Source: Crambe crambe (taxonomy: Eukaryota; Porifera; Demospongiae; Poecilosclerida; Crambeidae). From it: a DNA stretch of 64,000 nt. Position numbers and translations under genes: made by a program. The stretch lies in assembly GCA_963924555.1 (NCBI GenBank), contig OZ004582.1, positions 3,286,001 to 3,350,000 of the forward strand, written 5' to 3'. Under the pieces are notes generated by a model, which saw only the letters and a program-made list of their open reading frames with translations, searched no databases and had not been told where the DNA came from. Below, one piece after another: positions 54,649 through 64,000 of the stretch; the stretch's first letter is position 1; each line of letters begins with the position of its first letter.

Positions 54649-55253
54649 TGTGACCGGCTCTGGGAAAACCCTCCGTCCGGTGCAAAAATCAATTATCAGA
54701 TATGAGCACGTTTAGTTGGCAGTGCCAAAATTTGGCTAAAAAATTTTTTAAGCATAAATGACAACTATGATCCTTGAACAAAGCACAGATGAAGTTTGGA
54801 GCTCAGACTGCAAGTACAAAGGCTTCAAATGAAGCGCTAAAGTTAGCTAGTCAGCCATTGAAGCTTCGTGCACGGAGATTCTAGTCAGGCTGAAATTCAT
54901 TGAACTTTAGGCAGGCTTTCCAGCTTATGCGCTGGGAACTAAGCTATCTGCGCTACCTTCGGTACCTTGCTTCTCTTCTCGGAGCTTTGGTTGGACCTTT
55001 CTCGAGCCAAAAGGCAAGAAACTAGCTTCTTACTAACTACAGTTCGAAACCCCACCCACCGTCAATTTACTAGTCCACGGGCATGTCCGGAAATAATGTT
55101 CACGTTGCTTAGTCAGCTTTTCTCTAAAAAACAATAACGCTACCTCGATCTTTCTAAGAGCTGTTCCTCGGGCGTCATAAAAGCTATAGCTTTGAAATTT
55201 GCACAATAAATTTTTAATTTTCACCGGACGGAGGGTTTTCCCAGAGCCGGTCA
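54649..55253. mobile_element. MITE with TGACCGG termini, about 600 bp
   Basis: TIRs of 32 bp run from TGACCGGCTCTGGGAAAACC on the left to GGTTTTCCCAGAGCCGGTCA on the right. The interior is homologous to 35084-35714 (TTCAAATGAAGCGCTAAAGT), but the outer repeats differ. Confidence 0.8.
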
Positions 55254-55852
55254 GAAGGAGTTTGTTTGCTATAATTATAGTGTTAGGATTCTATTCTAGG
55301 CATATTTGGACGTTACACAGAAGCATCACATGATTGACCACACTCACTTGACATAATCTTATTATGCCTAATTACCGTATACGACTGGGAATTTAATTTG
55401 GCGTTTGATGAGGTTTTCACAAATCGCCAGCTTATGCGGAACTTTCACAAACAGGGTTTGTTAATTAATTTTTAAAAGGTATGACGTAACTTTATACAGT
55501 GGAACCTCCAATAAAAGAGGGACACAATCTCTCCACTTTTCAAGGTCCCAAATTTTATTTTTGTCATTACATTTTTACCCCCCAAAGAGAGGCTATATAT
55601 GGGGGACAATCCAATAGTAACACCTACAGTACGAAAAATAAATCTATAAAAACTACTTATCTGGGCCGACTTCAATTTTATCATCGAGTATGCTCTCAGT
55701 GAAGCTAAATTTGACTCGATCAGCAGCTGCAAACGTGCTGGTGTATTCTTGTGGATAACAGGAGCACTGATTGGTAGCAATCGGCTCTGAGACCAAATTT
55801 CAGCAGCTGCAGTGAGTAAATATACAACAGTGCTATAACTGTCCTAACCTTA
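55254..55852. other. No supportable gene
   Basis: A+T-rich spacer; the frames at 55472-55780 have no recognisable motif. Confidence 0.4.
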
Positions 55853-56024
55853 AAATGCAAAAGTTTCGACTCAACTCCTTAAGTTAGATGACCTAAATGT
55901 TATCTGTAACTAGAACCGTAAAGTCTGATGTTTGTGATGTCATGTAGCTAGGTAGAATGCCATAAAAGGCACTGAGTTTTATCATTATGTGGCTCTCTCC
56001 TAAATACTGAAAGAAAGTGTTACA
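55853..56024 (+). repeat. 5' LTR of the plus-strand Ty3/gypsy element
   Basis: About 172 bp from AATGCAAAAGTTTCGACTC to GTGTTACA. It aligns with 60189-60340 with only a few differences over about 150 bp, so insertion was recent. Confidence 0.8.
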
Positions 56025-56026
56025 TT

Positions 56027-56044
56027 TGGGGGCCTGTCCGGGAT
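56027..56044 (+). other. Primer-binding site, tRNA-Pro-like
   Basis: TGGGGGCCTGTCCGGGAT lies two bases after the LTR. It resembles the proline-tRNA primer site known from some retroelements, with differences in the middle. The primer identity is inference. Confidence 0.55.
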
Positions 56045-56099
56045 TCTCTGCGACCTCTTGCTCCAACAAATCTTCTGGTTCGAGTTTTTCATGAGCAGA

Positions 56100-57030
56100 A
56101 CTGAAGCTCTCAGGATGCCATGCAGGTCGATATGAACGGTCTTGAAGTTTCTAATGCCAGACGACTTGGAGAGAGTCCAACAAAACTTTGAGCAATCTCA
56201 GCAAGAAAATGCCTCGCTGAGGCAAGAGAAGCAGCATCTGAAGCAACTCTACGAGCAGCTACTGCGAGGAACTGCCGAAGCCGAAGCTGAAGCTACTCCA
56301 GCATTGGAGTGATGTGCAGCCCTGGAGGAACAAGTGGCCAAATATCGTGCCGTTCCGCTGATGGGAAGTTCGGGAAGCTCGACTAGTAAGGCAGATGGAG
56401 GAGCTAGAGAAGAAGGCTAGTGTTCAGAATATTGCCATTGAGCCAATCTCGTCAGATGAGTCTTCCTGGTCCGATGACACAGTTAACTCATCCCATCAGG
56501 CAGCTCTTGGACAGGAAGCTTCTATCCTGCCTTCAGTCATTAGACACCGGTCTGCAGTGGATTCTGATAAGTCGGTAAATTCAATACCAAAATCAGGGCA
56601 TTGTCTTTGTGCCTGTTCCACTTGGACTGGAAATAGGACCCATGGTTCGACCTTGGCTGAACATGGATCCACTCCAGCCGCAACTGGAAGTACCCTGGAT
56701 TCGCTAACACAAACCATGCTAGCACAGCAGGAGTGGTTGGAACGCCTAGAAATGATGGCTGGAGCCTGTGGGTGGACCAATCAAATGAAGCTTGTCAACC
56801 TGATAACACGACTGCGTGGATCAGCTTACTCCTTCTTCCGTTCCTGTTCAGCACAGCAGCGATCCAGTTATGAACTCCTGACTAAAGCTCTGACCAAGCG
56901 TTTTACTCCAGTGTATCTTCGATCAGTAAGGAGTAGTCAATTCCATGAACGTAAGCAACAGTCCAATGAATCGGTACAGTTCCGATGGCAGAAGTGCAGT
57001 TGGAGAGTACTCCTGTGTGTGCTATGATAG
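56100..57030 (+). pseudogene. gag: gag remnant of the Ty3/gypsy element
   Basis: A Gln-rich coiled-coil-like start lies near 56160-56300 (frames broken). After it the frame from 56395 reads SLTQTMLAQQEWLERLEMMA, then WTNQMKLVNLITRLRGSAYS and TKRFTPVYLRS, a capsid-like region. Around 56985 it runs directly into the protease coding sequence in another frame, so the gag C-terminus and any CCHC knuckle have been lost by deletion. Confidence 0.65.
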
Positions 57031-60000
57031 ACACTGGTTCACCTGTTACTATTCAACATTGTCAGCCAGATCCGGTGTCGGATTACAAGAGAGAAGTACT
57101 CCGTTACAGAGTACAAAAGGCAGCTCCAGTTGATCTACTTATGAATGAAGTAACACCACATGTTAATCTCTTACCATTGCAGAATAGGGAGGGCAACTGT
57201 GAAGTGGTGCACACCTCTGCTGAGGGTGTGAGAAATGCAGAGGCGGAGTCAACTGCTACAGTATGTCTGGTGCATGCCACCAGAGTACCAGGACGACATT
57301 TCAAGGTTGTCCGAGCTCGTGTGGATGCCAGCTGGGGATCATCATCGCTTGCTCTGTTTGAGCCTGATAACAGTCTGGATGCTGAAGGTCTCTCCATGGC
57401 CGTCGAACTGGAAGCATATGAGACCCTGACTCTACTGGTGGAAAATGAAAGTTGCCAACCCATATGGCTGCAGAAAGGTCAGGTGTTAGGCAAATTAGAG
57501 CCTGTTTGTCTTGTTGAGTCATTTTCTGAGCTCAAAGCTCCTGATTCAATGGAAAGTAATCCTGAACCCCGTGTCATGGCTCTGTTGGAAGCTGTGAGAC
57601 ACTGGATCCACGTAACCAGAAGTTGTTATCCATCCTTGGGTTCGATCACATTCCAATTTCAGAGGAAGAGGGGAAGCAGTTAAACGATTTACTATCCAAA
57701 TTTTCCCATATTTTTCCCCTTGATGATACAGAGCTAGGGTGTACTGATTTAGTCACTCACACCATCAACACTGGGGACAGTGCTCCAATTCGTCAACCAC
57801 CCAGATGCCTACCATTTGCTATGAGGGACAAGGTTCAGGAGATGGTAAAAGATATGCTGACACGAGGGGTCATCCGGTCATCACAAAGTCCATGGTCTAG
57901 CCCAGTTGTGCTGGTGGCTAAGAAGACGCATAGACGAAATACTTCACAACTCTGGACCTTGCTACTGGATACTGGCAGGTCAAGATGTCACCAGAATCTG
58001 CTGAGAAAACGGCATTCAGCACGCCCACTGGAGGTCTGTTTGAGTTCGTGGTTATGCCATTCGGACTATGCAATGCTCCAGCAACTTTTCAGCGTCTTAT
58101 GGAAACTGTATTGGCTGGATTGGTGCCAGAGAAAGTCATTCCAAGACCACTATTCCTGCGACTTAGCAAGGCTGGATTGCTACTGAAACCAAAGAAGTGT
58201 CTCTTAGCCCAGAAGGAAGTAGAGTATCTGGGATCAGAGAAAGGAATCTCAGCTGAGCCCAAGAAGATAGCCGCTGTAAAAGAGTTTCCAGCACCTACGA
58301 ACCTTAAGTCTCTGCGTTCCTTTCTGGGGTTGACTTCCTATTATCGTCGATTTATTCCCTGCTACTCCTCATTAGCTCATTCTCTCTATGCATTGACAAA
58401 GAAAAATGCACCCTTCGTGTGGACTCCGGAGTGTGAGGAAGCCTTTGGTAACCTCAAGCAGCTACTTACAACAGCTCCCATCCTGTCTTATCCGGATTTT
58501 GAGAAAGAGTTCCACCTTGAGACAGATGCGTCGCAATGTCCAGCTAGCATAAGCAATAGGTCGTACTGATCCATCTCCCTGCATCTGAACCAGAGAGCTC
58601 CAAGCCCTACTCCCAACCCCATGAGAAGAACTATGGAATAACAGAATTGGAAGCTCTCGGCGTGGTCTGGGCTGTTCGACATTTCAGACCTTATCTCTAT
58701 GGCCATCGTTGTACCGTTTACACAGATCATGAAGCCTTGAAATCACTTCTCAATACTCCCCACCCTTCGGGAAAATTGGCCCAATGGGGAATGGCTCTTC
58801 AAGAGTTAAACCTGCATATCACCTATCGACCTGGGAAGAAGAATGAAAAGGCTGATGCTCTGTCAAGGTCACCACTTAGGGACGAGAAGCCGGCTACTAC
58901 CATGCCATTTACACTCGTTGCTCCAATTCCCAAGCCTGATGTTCCAGTAAATGATGGGGACACTTTGTCACAACGCCAGGAAGCTGATCCGGAACTACAA
59001 CCAATCATAGCTTATCAAGAGTCAGGTGTCCTACCTGAAGATAAGCACAGAGCAAGGGAACTAGTTTTAAACCAGTCGCAGTTTACTCTGCTTGATGGGA
59101 AAGAACTCTTTCATGCTGTACATGGAGGGACTTTTGGAGGACATCTCCGTGATGCAAAAGTACATGGACAACTCAGCCGTCACTATTGGTGGCAGGAATG
59201 AGGAAGGATATTCGTGATTGGTGTCAAGGATGTGTTCCCTGTGCAACCCGGAATATAGGGAAGCCATTTCATCCACCTCTCACACCCATACAGGCGTGGA
59301 TGTCATACAATTTCCAAAATCTCAGCAAGGAAATCGTTATGCCAATGTCTTTGTTGACTATCTAACCAAATGGCCAGAAGTGTTTCCAGTACCGGACCAG
59401 TCAGCTCCTACAATTGCTCGACTGTTTGTAGAGGAAATTGTCTGCAGACATGGTGTGCCTGGAGAATTACAGGGGTGCTGGATTCTCTCGAAGCTGATGT
59501 TGGAAATCTGTCGGCTGGTGGGAACAAAGAAAGCCGCCTACCATCCGCAAACAGATGGGTTAGTTGAAAGGTTTAACCGGACCTTAACTGATATGCTGGC
59601 TAAGACTGTGGAAAGGAATGGTGCTAACTGGGATGAAAAGTTACCATATGTCCTGTTCGCATACCGGACGAGTATTCAACAATCTACTGCTGAATCACCA
59701 TTCTTCCTTCTTTATGGAAGAGATGCTGGATTGCCAACTCCAAAAGTGATAAATTCCACACCCACACATCATCAGTTTCTTTTAGATGACTACAAGTCAG
59801 ATGATGGGGTCTCTTAGGGAGGCATGGCAACTAATGTCGAAAAGGCTCAGTAACGTCAGAACAGCAACATGACCGGAAAGCCAAAGATGTGGAGACCGAG
59901 TATTTGTGTACATGCCAGCAATAAAGGCAACCAAAACTCACAAATTTGCACGACCATTTGAAGGACCTTACCGGATCACTGCTATCTATGATAACGGTGC

Positions 60001-60157
60001 CGATGTACGCCTGGTGGACCAACCCTCCTCCAATGCTATTCGAGTCGCTTTGGATCGTCTACGCCACTGCCCAGCTCAGATTACTTCATTGGAAGGTCAA
60101 ATGCGACGTAAAAGAGGACGATCGCTAGGAAAGAAAAAAAAAAAGAAGACAGCCTGA
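56985..60157 (+). pseudogene. pol: pol remnant: protease, RT, RNase H, integrase
   Basis: The protease has CAMIDTGSPVTI (about 57020). The reverse-transcriptase N-part reads KDMLTRGVIRSSQSPWSSP then VVLVAKK (57850-57925). A deletion follows, then FTTLDLATGYWQVKMSP and FEFVVMPFGLCNAPATFQRL (57945-58100). A second deletion after VPEKVIPRP removes the YxDD catalytic box. RT/RNase H then continue with LRSFLGLTSYYRRFIP, and ELEALGVVWAVRHFRPYLYG, TDHEALKSLLN and GKKNEKADALSRSP (58640-58870). The integrase reads DYLTKWPEVFPVPDQSA, CRHGVPGEL, then QGCWILSKL, where the segment with the second catalytic Asp is missing, then YHPQTDGLVERFNRTL with the Glu (59540-59585). A pol tail KFARPFEGPYRIT ends in a Lys-rich stretch (60157). 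The copy cannot be autonomous. Confidence 0.8.
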
Positions 60158-60186
60158 GGACAGTCTAATCACCAAGGATGGGGAAG

Positions 60187-60340
60187 TGTAATGCAAAAGT
60201 TTTGACTCAACTCCTTAAGTTAGATGACCTAAATGTTATCTGTAACTAGAACCGTAAAGTTTGATGTTTGTGATGTCATGTAGCTAGGTAGAATGCCATA
60301 AAGGCACTGAGTTTTATCATTATGTGGCTCTCTCCTAAAA
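60187..60340 (+). repeat. 3' LTR of the plus-strand Ty3/gypsy element
   Basis: Starts TGTAATGCAAAAGTTTTGAC after a purine tract. It matches 55853-56005 except for a few substitutions and one A deletion, then diverges after CTCTCCTAAA. Confidence 0.8.
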
Positions 60341-60474
60341 AGTGCACTAAAATTTTCTTCACTGTGCATTAAATGGAATTTTATACTAGCTCCATTCATC
60401 ATCCAGCGAATTAATATGTACTTTCTTTCAGTATTTCAATCCAGTAGAATCAAGGTAAGTGTGTATATGGGTGC

Positions 60475-62203
60475 AGGGGCGGATCCAGGACTTATGAAAG
60501 GGGAGGGTGGGGGGGGGGGGGCAAAGTTATGATTGGGATTACACAATACAATATGTAGCTAACATGTAACAAGAATAATTATATAGAGTTTGACCAGAAA
60601 TGAATGTGCTTCAGCTCGAGTGTCTGTTCCAATCAGCTGCTGTACTAAGTGACATTTCTTCTAAACAGCTTACTAAAGGTAAAAAGAGATCAATAAAAAC
60701 CTCCAATGCTTCATGTCTCTCCACCCATCGTGTTTTGCATAGCTGTTTAAGCTTACGTCTTTTTTCCTCACTTTGGAGAGATAGAGAGAATCGATTCTCT
60801 CCATCATATTACTCACTTCACAATTGTCAAAACACTTCACCACACAAAGATTAAGTTGGTGGATGCACAGTGCGTATAGAGTGCCTTAGAGTACTTGGCA
60901 ACTATCCCTGGCCACGTAATAGTGAAGCTGGTAACTGCCATGCACTTAACTGTGAAAGAATACTATCCGCAATAGCCTCACCACTCACTCCATTTTCACA
61001 CTTAACAAAGCCAAGAAACTTCTCACATGGCTTATTGTTCTTTATTTCCCGAATCAGTGGCTTCGTCAGCAATCACTGCAAAAAAGGATGCTTTCTGGAC
61101 ATATGTTAATATTTTATCCCGAATTAAATTTCCACAAATAAGAATAATTTCATTTTGGATAGTTTTGCTAGTATATAAGGCATTAATCACCAGCTTGAAT
61201 ACAAAATTGTAATAAGGCTAAAAAGTTGCCATGATTAGCTAATGGGTTTGATTCAACACTTGTTTGATCATTACGATGCCCCCTCAATGCAATACCCTGC
61301 CTCCCACTAAGTATTAGAGTTTCCACTATAGAACACAATTACAGACGATTTTCAACCACACATTTCTTTCGTAGGGAACTCAACTGCTGATCAATGGGAA
61401 GAACCTCTTTCTTTTGCCCATCTATATACATCATTGCCACCTTAACAGCTTCCTTATGGAATTTCTTTGAATTAAAATGTTCAACAAGTTTCTCACACTT
61501 CTTAAAATTAATAAGTGGCCTGTTTACAAGGGCTCCAAGCTCACTTGTAGTTGAACCACACCTTCCAGATACAAAACAATATTTACAAAAACCACCATTT
61601 GCTGATTCTGAATAAACAAGTCCATGCTGAAAACGGCGTGCAACTCCACCAATCGCACAGGAAATTCATACTCAGGAGGTGGTACAAAAGAATGCTCCAA
61701 CAAAAAATAAAGCTTTTCCTGATCATTAAGATGCCTTTGCTGCTTAAGTACTCTGTTCAAATCACCAGATCTAACATCTGGATGTAATGTACTTTGAACT
61801 TCACATGAAGAGCATTCTTCCTCACTATCTGTGTCTGAAGTACCTTGGGATCCGACCATAGTTTCATCAATGAAATCCCAAACTTCCGAGTCAGTTTCTT
61901 CGCCCCCAGATCCAACTCCTTGGTCACATTCAAAATCACTATAGTAATGTTCCAGAATCACTACGAGGGAGGAAGAGCTTGGGGTGGAGTTACTGTTGGA
62001 GGCGTACTGCTGACCCTGGTAGCTGGACCGAAGAACTGTAGGAGATTGACATTTTGTAGTCTTTTGGGCTCGTTAGAACTACTTGATGCCAAGCCGTGCT
62101 TCATCTTGGCAAGTCCAAATGCACATGAACTAGCTATGACATTATAGACTATACGTACGTACGTACATCTGCCCCCAATGCCCCTCCCTCGTATCCGCCC
62201 CTG
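60475..62203 (-). mobile_element. hAT element with 5-bp target duplication, 1,729 bp
   Basis: Left end CAGGGGCGGATCCAGGA, right end GTATCCGCCCCTG, with GGGTG duplicated exactly at 60470-60474 and 62204-62208. Inside is the N-terminal half of a hAT-type transposase on the minus strand. The termini belong to the same family as 24105-24879 and 34009-34618. Confidence 0.85.
60870..61961 (-). pseudogene. hAT-type transposase, N-terminal half
   Basis: From 61961 downward the gene has an acidic start (MILEHYYSDFECDQGVGSGG, EECSSCEVQ), then LNDQEKLYFLLEHSFVPPPE and YEFPVRLV (about 61740-61640). Then come a remnant with NPLxNFKKCEKLVEHF-like spelling near 61500-61450, LPIDQQLSSL (about 61395) and GIALRGHRND (about 61290). 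IQNEIILICGNLIRDKIL and FFAVIADEATDSGNKEQ (61170-61050) complete it. This order matches TTF-finger/DUF4371 hAT transposases (ZMYM1-like). Stops follow after about 61030 and the C-terminal half is missing. Confidence 0.65.
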
Positions 62204-62630
62204 GGGTGCAAAAATAAGTATACTGGGTGCAAAGGAACCCATTTGCACCACTACTGAGGACTGGCATTTGCAATAAAATTAATGGCCATTAGTGGGGGGG
62301 AGGGGTTAATTTGAACCCCATATGATTGGATGATGGTTACTGTACCTGCTCAAGTTTAGATAAATCCTTAACAATCACTCCAAGGATAGAATTAGATTGC
62401 TAGCAATTGGATTGATCGAAGAACAGAACGCTTATGAGGATGGATGTTTGCGATGGTAAAGTAGAACAAACCTGTCAGTGAACACACGATAATTAATCAA
62501 TTTGTACCTTATTCTATAAAATAATTAATACCTAGCTTGTGAATCTTCCTTGCACTCCCCAAAAGATTGAATCTGCAGAGTGTTCAATTCAACTACCTGT
62601 ATAATAACCTCAACATTTAGCTACCTGTAC
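62204..62630. other. No gene recognised
   Basis: Short spacer including a G-rich tract at about 62290. No motif was found. Confidence 0.4.
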
Positions 62631-62634
62631 AAAA

Positions 62635-62775
62635 ATTGATGGCGTCCTTTCCAGGATATCTAAGATTGGGACATAATAAAATGCATCTATCTTTTCCACA
62701 GCACGTCTCTTGCTGCCATAACCTTTCCAAGTATTCCGCTTTCCCAGCTCCATTTGAATAGGTTCCTAGACAGTA
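62635..62775 (-). pseudogene. CACTA-type transposase fragment
   Basis: The minus strand reads MELGKRNTWKGYGSKRRAVE followed by KIDAFYYVPILDILERTPSI. The YxVPxLxxLxxL block corresponds to YDVPLLHSLQALL in the CACTA-type transposase near 13.45 kb, so it is probably a piece of a related transposase. Confidence 0.4.
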
Positions 62776-63103
62776 TCATATTGTAAAAAAGACTAAGCAC
62801 ACTTACAATCAACTTGAAGTGTCTCTGTAGAATGACATCTGTCGATAGTGTGTATCCAAACCATCAAAAGGTCGGCAAAAGGGGGAAGAGGAATCAAACA
62901 ACCCTGGAATTTTGAAGCTTGGCAAATACAAGTGCGGCAATCCTGTCCACACAAAATTCGGACACATCTACAATAAATATTATTATTTCTATACCAACCT
63001 GGCTGAATTTACTTTTAACTGCTCTAATCTACCAGGCTACGACCATCTTACATGTCCAGTTCCAAGGGTATTTGCCAATACAGGCCACTCAGTCACAATT
63101 TTA

Positions 63104-63910
63104 CTAGCCACAACCTCCAGTTGACTTGTTGCAGTAGTTAAGGCACTTAGCTGCAACATCTTGCACTATAGCTCTACGAGTTGTTCCTGTAATTTTGCCT
63201 GATGAAAGTTCCGTCATTACTGTTTCGCTATACTGTTTGGGAATGGCAAATTTATCTTCCCATCCAGGAAGACGATCTGGAACACTCTGAATCATCTTAT
63301 GAACCTGAAAAAATACAAAGACTAATGTTAATTCAATTTAAAGATTGGCGCATGTACCTTTATTGCATCTGGCAGATGTCTTTTTTCTGTCACCATTTCA
63401 TCAAAGTCATATAAAATTAATTGATAAGATGGCTCAAGTGTATAACCAACTTACATTACTGGTAGATTCTCCTTCAATTATAGAGTTAGTGCCATCTTTA
63501 TCATTTTAATTACTCACTGATGCACTATCATCCTAAATCAATACAAACAATGTCTTAGTTGGTTAAGCAATGCTTGGCAAGTACTTGTATTAGTTGGAGA
63601 AAACATACCAAAAGATCTTTTTCACTTTCACACAATGGATATTTTGGACGTTTTGCTCAGCAAGAGTCAGCTCTTCGTTTGAAAATAGCAGCAGTTGGCA
63701 TAGTAGCATGTAATTGAGTATTAGTTTTACACCTCAGTTTTTATCTTTTCTTTTAATGTCTCCAGTCTCCTTCTATCCCCTACTGCTGTCATACCCAACT
63801 TCTTAATGTCTTCTCTGTCCAACTTCAAAAAAAACGGCTTATTTGCTTTAAAAACCTCAACAATATCGTCTTCAAAGTCATAATTTCTCAAATAGCGGCT
63901 CAAAGTACAA
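63104..63910 (-). pseudogene. SAM-domain protein fragment, related to the 14.3-kb gene
   Basis: The minus strand reads FEDDIVEVFKANKPFFLKLD followed by REDIKKLGMTAVGDRRRLET and LKEKIK (about 63880-63740), a compact SAM domain ending at a GT donor near 63738. Downstream (63295-63104) it reads ELSSGKITGTTRRAIVQDVA then AKCLNYCN, matching the second conserved block of the 14.3-kb gene (SGRARTKFISSVASAIF). Together with the neighbouring transposase piece it looks like remains of another CACTA-type element. The left side of the gene may continue beyond the window. Confidence 0.5.
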
Positions 63911-64000
63911 AATTCACTTAGCTAGCAATGAGTCCTGTATGCCCAATGTGTGTGCAGACTTTAGTGCACCGAAGTTTACTCTGAACAGCTACCAAACTCT

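Larger units (their letters stand above)
55853..60340 (+). mobile_element. Ty3/gypsy LTR retrotransposon, recent but internally deleted
   Basis: Two near-identical LTRs flank gag, protease, reverse transcriptase, RNase H and integrase regions in Ty3/gypsy order. A primer-binding site follows the 5' LTR, and the purine tract GGATGGGGAAG precedes the 3' LTR. Despite its young LTRs the coding part has several deletions. The 3' LTR appears cut short at about 60340. Confidence 0.85.

Noticed and set aside
1..64000. tRNA, rRNA or snRNA genes
   Set aside because: No cloverleaf with A and B boxes or conserved rRNA core was noticed on reading. A covariance-model search would decide this; none was run.

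Overview
The window looks like a transposon-crowded stretch of a metazoan genome, most likely a demosponge. The evidence is A+T-rich DNA full of TAGCTAGC-type words, GT-AG introns of only about 40-70 bp, and transposase families typical of sponges and cnidarians. No rRNA, tRNA or CRISPR array was recognised. Apart from a decayed IRAK/Pelle-like kinase (25.2-26.6 kb), nearly every coding region belongs to a mobile element, often nested in another. The organism call is inference.

Layout, left to right. 0.5-2.6 kb: frameshifted transposon gene with a Tudor-like end. 2.58-3.23 kb: foldback element (copy A of a recurring repeat). 3.24-8.27 kb: a P-type transposon with terminal inverted repeats (TIRs), a many-exon transposase (-) and a convergent second gene (+). 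8.28-10.53 kb: copy B of the recurring repeat. 10.65-17.16 kb: an EnSpm/CACTA-type transposon with CACTG termini, GTATG/CATAC subterminal repeats, a zinc-finger transposase (-) and a divergent SAM-domain gene (+). 17-24.1 kb: hairpins, a small MITE and two decayed transposase-like genes. 24.1-28.3 kb: a hAT-like MITE, the kinase and a locally inverted integrase-like gene. 28.4-31.1 kb: copy C of the recurring repeat. 31.3-33.4 kb: palindromes and hairpin-ended tandem repeats. 33.4-36.2 kb: a transposase pseudogene split by a MITE, then a second MITE and a chromo-like fragment. 37.5-44.7 kb: a Helitron-type fragment, two hAT genes and a deleted Ty3/gypsy element. 44.8-49.9 kb: an unnamed transposon with inverted repeats. 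50-55.3 kb: fragments, copy D, a RecQ-like helicase piece and a MITE. 55.9-60.3 kb: a second Ty3/gypsy element with near-identical LTRs. 60.5-62.2 kb: a hAT element with an exact target duplication. 62.6-63.9 kb: a further SAM/CACTA-like remnant.

The most unusual feature is a gene type carried on the recurring repeat (copies B and C, with remnants in D). It contains a tandem array of 33-36-nt symmetric phase-1 mini-exons separated by introns of about 45-70 nt. Each mini-exon encodes one proline-rich 11-residue repeat (consensus VPPPAAHPLPE). The array is followed by an Arg/Gly exon ending in FCPFP and a 24-nt exon (YRNMYNGN in copy C). The two diverged copies keep splice sites, phase and frame through the downstream exons, which argues for a real spliced proline-rich protein rather than a plain satellite.
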